A program made the position numbers and the translations under genes. DNA of 8,279 nucleotides from Lachnospiraceae bacterium (GTDB lineage: Bacteria; Bacillota; Clostridia; Lachnospirales; Lachnospiraceae), in the NCBI GenBank assembly GCA_014804285.1, contig JAAVAA010000021.1, forward strand, positions 28,872-37,150, in the 5' to 3' direction. Below are positions 1 to 6,012 of the stretch, in pieces; positions within the stretch are counted from its first letter, which is position 1; every line of letters begins with the position of its first letter. The notes under the pieces are model-generated. The model was not told the DNA's origin. It was given only the letters and a program-made list of their open reading frames with translations, and did not search any database.

Positions 1-388
1 TTATCTGTGCGGTTCTCTGATGTCGGCTCTCCCGTCGCAAGTGCGCCTCCACCCTTGCCTCAAGCTCCGCTAAGGAAAAAGGCTTTACAACATAATCGTC
101 CCCACCCGCTGAAAAACCTTTTATCTTATCCTCCTCCTCAATCCTTGCGGTAAGAAAAAGAATCGGACATGAGATATGATCCCTGATTCGGCGGCAGACC
201 TCCAATCCATCTATATCCGGCATATTAATATCAAGTAAAATGATCTCCGGATTCCGCTCCGCCTGCCTGACGGCCTCTTCTCCCTTAGAAGCCTTTAGCA
301 CGAAATAGCCTCTGCTTTCAAAAAAGTCGCCAAGCATGTTCAAAATATCGGCTTCGTCATCGACAATCAATATTTTATGTCCTGCCAT
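1..388 (-). CDS. Response regulator, receiver domain (partial, runs off left edge)
   Basis: This is the N-terminal 129 residues of a two-component response regulator, cytoplasmic, which would be phosphorylated by a sensor kinase not present here. The start ATG (386-388) is preceded by AAAGGAGG (396-403) with a 7-base gap. The receiver domain spans residues 4-118 and has all the expected residues: acidic pair D10/D11, phospho-acceptor D53 (in LLDINMPDIDG), T80 and K102 (in VVKPF). The frame stays open to base 1; the tta at 1-3 is out of frame, so the gene is cut by the window. The visible part ends in a basic linker (RRESRHQRTAQI), as in OmpR/PhoB proteins before their winged-helix DNA-binding domain; that class is inferred. 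It follows the M56 protease gene by 97 bases on the same strand with no hairpin terminator between, so read-through is possible. An A-rich tract followed by tandem TATGCT (422-432) could be a weak promoter of its own, but I see no convincing -35. Confidence 0.93.
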   Translation of the reverse strand, partial: MAGHKILIVDDEADILNMLGDFFESRGYFVLKASKGEEAVRQAERNPEIILLDINMPDIDGLEVCRRIRDHISCPILFLTARIEEEDKIKGFSAGGDDYVVKPFSLAELEARVEAHLRRESRHQRTAQI

Positions 389-487
389 ATGGCTGCCTCC
401 TTTCCCCGACATTGCGAAATGAGCATAGCATAAAATTTTCTATTTTTTATCTACTTTTTCTCTTTTTCCTTTCTGCTGTCCGCTCTG

Positions 488-3244
488 TTATCCTTCCAGC
501 CCATAAGAACCTATTTTCCACCCCTGATTAGTCTTAAGCATTTCTGCGCCTAAGTAAGAAAGCGCTCCATCCGTCTCCACATTTCCGCTAAATTCATAAG
601 AAACAGAACAGCGTATTCCCACCGGAAGATTTCCATCCGGCAGTCCGGAAATGTACATCTCTTCAATCTCTCCGGCCTGCTCCGGATATGGATACAGGTC
701 GATACCGCCCCCAAAACCCTCTGTCAGATAGGATCTCAGGGTATCCTCATCATTATGAAAATAGGCTGTGGCAAATGCTTCCAGTGTCTGTTTCATTGCT
801 ACTGCATCCTCTGAAGGCTTCCCACTGTTTAACTTTTCCATGTTATTTAATATCGGGTCAAGAGATATGGTCTCATAATCGTTAAAGAACATTTTTCCTC
901 CTGCCACCGAACAATTTAACTGCAGACTGCCTACATATTGCTCAAGCGCAAACTGATAGATTTTTTCCGCCTTTCCTTCCTGCCATCTGGGAATACGCAT
1001 CAGATAAGTTTCCCGTAATACACGGTCATTTTCTGTATCATGACCAATCTCATTAGAAGCAGTGAAATAAATATACTCCTGATCGTAATTCACTAACTGG
1101 GTTTCCCTGTACTTTCTATCCTCTCTTTCCCATATCTTTTGCCGGGTCTTTGTCTCATAATCCACGTACCAGATAATAGAGTTGCTTCCATCTGCGAAAT
1201 AATACACACCGGTCTCCGTCACCAGCGGCGGATAGCTGTTTACATCGCACAAGAACTCATAGTCTCCATCTTTCTTTTTTAGATAAACACTTGTAAAAAA
1301 CTCATCTTTGTATTTTATAACCACCTGATCTCCATTTAACATTCTCTCACAGGCTGCCACATCGATAAGGCTTCGATACATGCCGCTCATCTGATTCATT
1401 GTATCCCAATATTCCTCAGAGTCGTATTCCACCTCATTGTTCCAGATCTTCAGCTGAAGCCCCCAATATTCATTATCCTCCTTAAACAAAAAATCCTCCG
1501 CTTCTGTATCCAGCGGTACGGTAATGATCCCGCTTTCATCCAGTTCAAAACCAATTCGCTGTCCATACCCGCTTATCACATAAAGCTTATCCTCATAAAT
1601 TGTGATATGATAGAGCGCGTCAAACACTGAGCTAAATACCGCAAGTGCATCCTCCACCTCTAAGGTATTTAAATCCATGCGGTAAATAGTTGCCTCCTCC
1701 TGATTTCCCCGTTTTGCAGAGCCGCAAAAATAAAGATAATCCTGATAAAGCTCCATACCCCTTCGTATTTGGTAGTCATTTGCATATAGAAGCTCTTCAC
1801 TTGCCCCATCATCGGAAAGACGGTAAATTCCATCTGTTCTGGCAATATAAACTTCATCATCATAGCACCGGATCATTTCATTGTACTCATTGTTCACATC
1901 AAAAGGAACATTTTGCACCTCTGCACTGCTTGCGTCAGTCTGCTGAAAACCCTCCCCTTCTTCCAAATTCTGCTGCTCTCCAGCCTGTGTGCCGCTCTCA
2001 TCCGCCTCAATTTGATCCCTATTCCGATTTTCTTCCTCGTCCTGCAGATAACCGCAGGAAATCAAAAGTCCCATAGTCAGAATGATCAGTCCGGTCAGCA
2101 CGATCCCCATAGTTCCTCTTCTCTTTTGAACATCGTCCAGCATATAATCAATTCTTCGTTTCATCTGTTTTTTACTGCCGGAAAATCCTGTGGAGTAAGA
2201 AACGTCTCTATTACCTTTTCCTGCAAAAGAAAGCATGATCCTTGCATAGTCTTCCCTCTCCTTAGCGCTACAGTCAGAAAGCACGTTCCCGTCACAGGCA
2301 AGTTCCATATCATAATGAAACTGCCTTTTTAACAAAAACACCAGAGGATTAAACCAGTTCACACACCATGCCGCCATCATCAACATCTTAAGCCATAGAT
2401 CCTTCTTCCGATAATGACAAAGCTCATGAGCAACAACAAATTCCAGTTCTGTTTCAGACCATTTTTCCCTGCCTGCAGGAAGAATCAATTTCGGCGTAAA
2501 AATCCCCACAATCATGGGGCTGTTTACCATAGTACTTTGAAAAACAGCAAGTCTGACCTTTCCAATCAACTTTTTCTGCTGTCCGGTAATCTGCCTTTTT
2601 ACATTGATATCAGTAACAGGCTGCAGGCTCTTTTTCAACTTAACAGAAAAATACAAATAGCTCACCATATGGAAAGAAAGAATCATGCATATTCCCTTCA
2701 GCCAGCTTCTCATTCCTATGACGATAAAAATCGTTAGTATAAGTGTCTCCCTATCATAGGAAAAGTCTATTGTTTTCCCCGGTGGTTCCGGATGCTTCCC
2801 ATTCAGAAAAGCTTCTCCTTCCCCATCAGAAACCATTGCGGAATAAGGATTCGTCTCTGTTCCATCCGCTGTATCTATCATATCTTCATTTTTTTCCTGT
2901 CCGTGGTATACCTCCTGATTATCCCAATCCTGCTTTTTATCCAACTCGCCGCTTTCTTTCTGTATCCCTGCATCTGTCTGCATTCCAGTCTGAAAATCAT
3001 TCTCTTCTTCCGTTTCTACAGCCGGAGTCCGAAACAGATCAATCAGCTGGATTCCCGAAGGCAGAGCAAAGTTATAGGGAATCAAAAGACGCACTGCCAG
3101 CAGAATCCAGACCACTTTGAGCCAGCCTGCGCCATACCGCTTCCGCAATCTTCCTGCCAGTAAAAACACAATAAGGAACACTGCGGATACTACCACATTC
3201 ACTTCAAGCACATCCATAAATATTTCACAAAGCGTTTCCCTCAT
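488..3244 (-). CDS. BlaR1/MecR1-like M56 membrane metalloprotease with large extracytoplasmic sensor domain
   Basis: A 918-residue signal-transducing membrane protease. In the BlaR1 family an outside signal activates a cytoplasmic zinc protease, which leads to inactivation of the BlaI-type repressor. Visible here: hydrophobic segments near 15-31 and 41-57, an acidic loop at about 75-160, hydrophobic stretches at 167-200, and the M56 catalytic part with HELCH at 273-277 and a likely third zinc ligand E314 (in MELACD). A further membrane segment lies at 381-396, then about 520 outer residues. The typical BlaR1 C-terminal penicillin-binding domain (STxK, SxN, KTG) is not seen. Instead residues 447-800 hold repeated DxxYxx-type strands (EVYIARTDGIYRL, YLYFCGS, KLYVISG, YIYFTAS) like a DUF5050-type propeller, and 812-918 resemble an NTF2/SnoaL-like domain. 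LISC at 394-397 matches a lipobox. The start overlaps the repressor stop as ATGA, with AAAGGAA upstream. M56 assignment is firm; the ectodomain folds are inferred; the stimulus is unknown. Confidence 0.92.
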   Translation of the reverse strand: MRETLCEIFMDVLEVNVVVSAVFLIVFLLAGRLRKRYGAGWLKVVWILLAVRLLIPYNFALPSGIQLIDLFRTPAVETEEENDFQTGMQTDAGIQKESGELDKKQDWDNQEVYHGQEKNEDMIDTADGTETNPYSAMVSDGEGEAFLNGKHPEPPGKTIDFSYDRETLILTIFIVIGMRSWLKGICMILSFHMVSYLYFSVKLKKSLQPVTDINVKRQITGQQKKLIGKVRLAVFQSTMVNSPMIVGIFTPKLILPAGREKWSETELEFVVAHELCHYRKKDLWLKMLMMAAWCVNWFNPLVFLLKRQFHYDMELACDGNVLSDCSAKEREDYARIMLSFAGKGNRDVSYSTGFSGSKKQMKRRIDYMLDDVQKRRGTMGIVLTGLIILTMGLLISCGYLQDEEENRNRDQIEADESGTQAGEQQNLEEGEGFQQTDASSAEVQNVPFDVNNEYNEMIRCYDDEVYIARTDGIYRLSDDGASEELLYANDYQIRRGMELYQDYLYFCGSAKRGNQEEATIYRMDLNTLEVEDALAVFSSVFDALYHITIYEDKLYVISGYGQRIGFELDESGIITVPLDTEAEDFLFKEDNEYWGLQLKIWNNEVEYDSEEYWDTMNQMSGMYRSLIDVAACERMLNGDQVVIKYKDEFFTSVYLKKKDGDYEFLCDVNSYPPLVTETGVYYFADGSNSIIWYVDYETKTRQKIWEREDRKYRETQLVNYDQEYIYFTASNEIGHDTENDRVLRETYLMRIPRWQEGKAEKIYQFALEQYVGSLQLNCSVAGGKMFFNDYETISLDPILNNMEKLNSGKPSEDAVAMKQTLEAFATAYFHNDEDTLRSYLTEGFGGGIDLYPYPEQAGEIEEMYISGLPDGNLPVGIRCSVSYEFSGNVETDGALSYLGAEMLKTNQGWKIGSYGLEG

Positions 3245-3621
3245 TTTAACTGTTCCTTTCGCTTTTTACTGATATAATCTTCCAATTCCTCAAGTTCTTC
3301 TTCCGTAAGAGAATCACCATCATATAATGCCGCCAAAAAGTTTTTGGCAGAATTCTGATATAAGCGTTTTAAGATATTCCGGCTCTCAGTCCGCATGTAA
3401 TCCTCTCTCTCAATCAGGGCAAGATACACATTATTCTTTCCTGATTTCTGCACTTTAAGAAATCCCTTTTCCTGTAGTCTTGACAGAAAGGAAAGAATGG
3501 TTGTGGGCGAAAGCTTCCGCTCTCCTCCAAGCTTTTCCTCTATTTCCACCCTTGTCACGGGCTTATTTAAATCCCAGATAATCATCATGATTTCCAGTTC
3601 CGAATCCGGTAATCTTTTCAT
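3241..3621 (-). CDS. BlaI/MecI/CopY-family winged-helix repressor
   Basis: A 126-residue transcriptional repressor, the usual length of the BlaI family; it should bind DNA as a dimer and be inactivated through the neighbouring M56 protease. The N-terminal winged helix is clear (LPDSELEIMMIIWDL, then a recognition region with SPTTILSFLSRLQEKGFL, then KNNVYLALI). The C-terminal dimerisation part contains AKNFLAALYDGDSLTEEE; N94-F95 lines up with the N101-F102 scissile bond of S. aureus BlaI. ATG at 3619-3621 is chosen because AAAGGAGA (3627-3634) sits 5-6 bases upstream. The frame is open further upstream, but that stretch overlaps the promoter and operators. The stop overlaps the protease start by four bases, suggesting translational coupling. 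It is probably autoregulated through the palindromes at 3668-3708. The regulated targets besides its own operon are unknown; no beta-lactamase gene is present. Confidence 0.95.
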   Translation of the reverse strand: MKRLPDSELEIMMIIWDLNKPVTRVEIEEKLGGERKLSPTTILSFLSRLQEKGFLKVQKSGKNNVYLALIEREDYMRTESRNILKRLYQNSAKNFLAALYDGDSLTEEELEELEDYISKKRKEQLK

Positions 3622-3667
3622 CGCTGTCTCCTTTGCTATTTTGCCTTCTATTTCTGCTTGCTTCATC

Positions 3668-3683
3668 TTCGGCATTTGCCGAA
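3668..3683 (-). promoter_or_regulatory. Candidate operator, perfect 7-2-7 palindrome
   Basis: TTCGGCA-AA-TGCCGAA is a perfect inverted repeat beginning about two bases after the predicted transcription start, a position where a bound repressor would block initiation. It differs from the TACA-N-TGTA core of classical BlaI/MecI/CopY operators. In the RNA it could also form a short 5'-terminal hairpin (six pairs, AAAU loop). Assignment to the adjacent BlaI-like repressor is inference from position and symmetry. Confidence 0.65.
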
Positions 3684-3691
3684 TATATTTC

Positions 3692-3720
3692 ATTCTACAA
3701 CTGCCGAAGATATATGTCAA
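3692..3720 (-). promoter_or_regulatory. Promoter of the repressor-protease operon
   Basis: On the minus strand TTGACA (3715-3720) is a perfect -35 hexamer, followed by exactly 17 bases and TAGAAT (3692-3697) as -10. Transcription should start near 3685, about 64 bases before the repressor ATG. Palindromic elements lie across the -10 box and at the start of the transcript, so the promoter is probably repressed by the product of the first gene. The promoter is read directly from sequence; its control is inference. Confidence 0.85.
3693..3708 (-). promoter_or_regulatory. Candidate second operator, degenerate copy over the -10 box
   Basis: TTCGGCA-GT-TGTAGAA has the same 7-2-7 layout as the palindrome 25 bp downstream. 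The left half is identical and five of seven bases of the right half match. The right half contains most of the -10 hexamer, which may explain its divergence. A further lone half-site (TGCCGAT) lies at 3770-3776. Function is inferred. Confidence 0.5.
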
Positions 3721-3802
3721 GATAAGTACCCAAAATTTGGAGAGACTTTCTAATGTTCTAGCTCTCTTCTGCCGATATAAATAGTAAACGATGTCGTTAG
3801 CT

Positions 3803-3831
3803 ATGAGATATATGGATATATCGACTATAAT
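3803..3831 (+). promoter_or_regulatory. Possible promoter of the divergent plus-strand gene
   Basis: TATAAT (3826-3831) is a perfect -10, with ATGAGA (four of six matches to TTGACA) 17 bases upstream at 3803-3808. A weakness is that the predicted start near 3838 would fall on the AAGGA ribosome binding site (3834-3838), giving a leader of only about 11 bases. Either the transcript is nearly leaderless or the true promoter lies further upstream. Confidence 0.45.
3807..3822. repeat. Perfect 7-2-7 palindrome between divergent genes
   Basis: GATATAT-GG-ATATATC is a perfect inverted repeat lying in the spacer of the possible plus-strand promoter. A second shorter palindrome, AACGA-TG-TCGTT, lies at 3787-3798. 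Both are placed as operators of the plus-strand gene might be, but AT-rich symmetry of this length can also arise by chance. Confidence 0.4.
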
Positions 3832-3848
3832 ACAAGGATGTGAATCGA

Positions 3849-4457
3849 ATGAAAATAGGGGAAGCAAGACAAATTTACTCTGCTCAGATCAAAGAGTTTC
3901 AACAGCAGAAAATATCTTTGGCCAAGCAAAAAAAGGATCTGGAACATAAAATGAATATTCTCCCGGATGGTAAAGAGCAATATGCCAACGAAGCGGCAAC
4001 TCTGGAATTATCTTACAATGCCGTTTCCGAGAAATACGATGAATACCGCAATTTTATGGAAAAGATCATGGAACAGCACATGCTTTTATTTAATGCGGAA
4101 GCCACGAAACAACAGGGCGAGGCAATGGAAGAATATGCTCTGGATCAAGTCAAGCTCATGGAGGTTGCCAGACGTATCGGCAGAGGTGATATTGTTCCTG
4201 CTTCCGATGAACAAAAGCTCATGGAATACAGCATGGAACTGTATATGTCCGCCAAGAACTTGGCGATGCTCAGTGAACTCCAGGATAAAGATAGGAAAAA
4301 ACATGATTCTCTGTGGGATGATGACGAGGAAAAACCGGACAATCCGGATCCCATGGATGTTGCAAATGACGGTACTCTTCAGGGGGCTGCACCTGAAATC
4401 GTCAGCGCTGAGGAAGTTGTTGCTTCTGCTGTGGGTGATGCAGGAAGCGCTGTCTGA
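3849..4457 (+). CDS. Unrecognised helical 202-residue protein
   Basis: I do not recognise a family. The protein is soluble, with no signal peptide or membrane segment. Residues 1-35 are rich in Lys, Gln and Glu (KEFQQQKISLAKQKKDLEHK) and look coiled-coil; residues 40-150 continue as charged amphipathic helices. Residues 157-175 form an acidic Asp/Pro-rich linker (DDDEEKPDNPDPMD) and the tail is Ala/Val/Glu-rich and low in complexity. ATG at 3849 is chosen because AAGGA (3834-3838) is 10 bases upstream; the in-frame GTG at 3840 is only one base from it. The gene stands alone, divergent from the BlaI-like repressor and convergent with gdhA, and ends at a strong terminator. Control by the neighbouring repressor is possible given the palindromes between them, but unproven. 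Coding is supported by length, a plausible ribosome binding site and a following terminator. Confidence 0.85.
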   Translation: MKIGEARQIYSAQIKEFQQQKISLAKQKKDLEHKMNILPDGKEQYANEAATLELSYNAVSEKYDEYRNFMEKIMEQHMLLFNAEATKQQGEAMEEYALDQVKLMEVARRIGRGDIVPASDEQKLMEYSMELYMSAKNLAMLSELQDKDRKKHDSLWDDDEEKPDNPDPMDVANDGTLQGAAPEIVSAEEVVASAVGDAGSAV

Positions 4458-4472
4458 TTTATTAAAAGTATC

Positions 4473-4511
4473 AAAACGCCTGACCGGACAAACTGCCGGA
4501 CAGGCGTTTTT
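4473..4511. terminator. Bidirectional intrinsic terminator between convergent genes
   Basis: AAAACGCCTG (4473-4482) pairs with CAGGCGTTTT (4501-4510); an A-A mismatch is followed by an inner CCGG/CCGG stem and an 8-base loop. It is followed by TTTTT on the plus strand (4507-4511), 15 bases after the stop of the 202-residue gene. On the minus strand it gives a TTTT tail and lies 30 bases beyond the gdhA stop, so it can serve both. Confidence 0.9.
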
Positions 4512-4540
4512 CATTTTTATAAGATTTTATCCATTTTCTA

Positions 4541-5875
4541 TTATACAATACCCTGAGCGGTCATAGCATCAGCTACCTTCAAAAAGCCTGCGATGTTTGC
4601 ACCAGCCACATAATTGCCTTCCATTCCGTACTTCTTAGCAGCGTCATCAAGATTATGGAAAATATTTACCATAATATTTTTCAGCTTGGAATCAACTTCT
4701 TCGAAAGTCCAGCTAAGTCTCTCGGAGTTCTGGCTCATTTCCAATGCGGAGGTAGCTACGCCGCCTGCATTTGCAGCCTTGCCGGGCGCAAATAATACGC
4801 CGTTAGCCTGCAGATACTCAGTTGCTTCAATGGTAGTAGGCATGTTTGCACCTTCTGCAACTGCAATACATCCGTTTGCAACAAGTGCCTTTGCATCATC
4901 GATAAGAAGCTCATTCTGTGTTGCGCAGGGAAGAGCAACATCACACTTAATGCTCCATACGCCTCTGCCCTCATGATATTCTGCGCTGGGTCTTGCTGCT
5001 GCATATTCGGTCAGTCTTGCGCGTTTTACTTCCTTTACTTCCTTAAGAAGCGCTACATCAATTCCTTCGGGATCATATACCCATCCGGTAGAATCAGAAA
5101 CAGTTACAACCTTTGCGCCTAACTGCTGTGCCTTCTGTGCTGCATAAATAGCTACGTTTCCGGAACCGGAAATGACAACAGTCTTACCACTAATATCATG
5201 TCCGTTGCACTTTAACATCTCTTCTGTCAGATATAACAGACCGTAACCGGTAGCTTCTGTTCTTGCCAGAGATCCGCCGTAGGATAAGCCCTTACCTGTG
5301 AGAACGCCTTCGTATACGCCCTTGATTCTCTTGTACTGTCCATACATAAAACCGATTTCTCTTGCGCCTGTACCGATATCACCTGCAGGAACGTCTGTAT
5401 CTGCGCCGATGTATTTGTTTAGCTCTGTCATAAAGCTCTGGCAGAATGCCATAACTTCTCTGTCTGATTTGCCCTTAGGATCAAAGTCGGAACCACCTTT
5501 TCCGCCGCCGATGGGAAGTCCGGTAAGGGAATTCTTAAAGATCTGCTCAAATCCAAGGAATTTGATAATACCAAGATTTACGCTGGGGTGAAGTCTTAAA
5601 CCTCCCTTGTAAGGTCCGATTGCGCTGTTAAACTGTACACGGAATGCGTTGTTAACCTGAACCTGTCCCTTATCATCTACCCAGGGAACTCTGAATAACA
5701 GCTGTCTTTCGGGTGTAACTAGTCTTTCCAACAAAGCATCTTTCTTATAAGCTTCTTCGTTTGCTTCAATAACAACACGAAGAGACTCCAGAACCTCCTT
5801 AACAGCCTGATGGAATTCCGGCTGTGCAGGGTTCTTTTCCACTACCAACTGATACACTTCATCAACATATGACAT
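4541..5875 (-). CDS. gdhA: NADP-type glutamate dehydrogenase
   Basis: Cytoplasmic hexameric enzyme that converts 2-oxoglutarate, ammonium and NAD(P)H to glutamate; it links carbon and nitrogen metabolism. The 444 residues match the usual 444-450 of the bacterial hexameric class. Active-site residues fit those of the Clostridium symbiosum enzyme with a one-residue shift: K90, K114, catalytic K126 (in PIGGGKGGSDFDPKG), D166 (in PAGDIGTGAREIG) and S381. The Rossmann motif GSGNVA (237-242) and SDSTG after the second strand resemble E. coli GdhA rather than the NAD-specific clostridial enzyme, so NADP preference (EC 1.4.1.4) is inferred. The start at 5873-5875 follows AAGGAGG (5884-5890) by 8 bases; an upstream in-frame ATG at 5903-5905 lies in the leader hairpin and lacks a binding site. 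The gene is monocistronic: own promoter at 5946-5974, leader hairpin at 5900-5924, terminator at 4473-4511. Confidence 0.97.
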   Translation of the reverse strand: MSYVDEVYQLVVEKNPAQPEFHQAVKEVLESLRVVIEANEEAYKKDALLERLVTPERQLLFRVPWVDDKGQVQVNNAFRVQFNSAIGPYKGGLRLHPSVNLGIIKFLGFEQIFKNSLTGLPIGGGKGGSDFDPKGKSDREVMAFCQSFMTELNKYIGADTDVPAGDIGTGAREIGFMYGQYKRIKGVYEGVLTGKGLSYGGSLARTEATGYGLLYLTEEMLKCNGHDISGKTVVISGSGNVAIYAAQKAQQLGAKVVTVSDSTGWVYDPEGIDVALLKEVKEVKRARLTEYAAARPSAEYHEGRGVWSIKCDVALPCATQNELLIDDAKALVANGCIAVAEGANMPTTIEATEYLQANGVLFAPGKAANAGGVATSALEMSQNSERLSWTFEEVDSKLKNIMVNIFHNLDDAAKKYGMEGNYVAGANIAGFLKVADAMTAQGIV

Positions 5876-5899
5876 TTTACTTTCCTCCTTAATAATAAA

Positions 5900-5924
5900 A
5901 CACACGGGTACTTTACCCGTGTGT
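5900..5924 (-). terminator. Terminator-like hairpin in the gdhA 5' leader
   Basis: ACACACGGGTA and TACCCGTGTGT form an 11-bp perfect stem around a 3-base loop, followed on the minus strand by TTTATTATT, the shape of an intrinsic terminator. It lies downstream of the predicted gdhA promoter and only 9 bases before the AAGGAGG site. It could attenuate gdhA transcription, stabilise or mask the leader, or stop read-through from the upstream 143-residue gene, which has no clear terminator of its own. Confidence 0.7.
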
Positions 5925-5945
5925 CCACGTTTTTTCCCAATGCAT

Positions 5946-5974
5946 ATTATATAACGTACTTTCCAAAATCACAA
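5946..5974 (-). promoter_or_regulatory. gdhA promoter
   Basis: TTGTGA (5969-5974), a 17-base spacer and TATAAT (5946-5951) on the minus strand form a near-consensus sigma-A promoter. Transcription should begin near 5939, giving a leader of about 64 bases that contains the hairpin at 5900-5924. Confidence 0.8.
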
Positions 5975-6012
5975 GACACTTTAAGCAATTAAATCGGAAA
6001 AGTTTTAATAAT

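Noticed and set aside
375..431. 18-codon minus-strand ORF overlapping the response regulator start
   Set aside because: No ribosome binding site precedes its ATG and it would compete with a well-placed AAAGGAGG start.
1690..2332. Plus-strand frames of 128 and 139 codons inside the M56 gene
   Set aside because: They are antisense shadows with His/Ser/Pro-rich low-sense composition and no initiation signals.
488..3244. Beta-lactam sensor (true BlaR1/MecR1) call
   Set aside because: The penicillin-binding motifs are absent from the C-terminal part and no beta-lactamase or penicillin-binding protein gene is adjacent.
3840..3842. GTG start for the 202-residue gene
   Set aside because: Only one base separates it from AAGGA; the ATG nine bases on is better placed.
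3622..3867. N-terminal extension of the BlaI-like repressor frame by 82 residues
   Set aside because: It overlaps the promoter and both palindromes, has no ribosome binding site at its start, and would make the protein far longer than the family; ATG at 3621 has a good site.
3967..4566. 199-codon plus-strand frame overlapping the 202-residue gene
   Set aside because: It is a shadow rich in Trp, Cys and Arg, has no ribosome binding site and runs through the terminator into the gdhA end.
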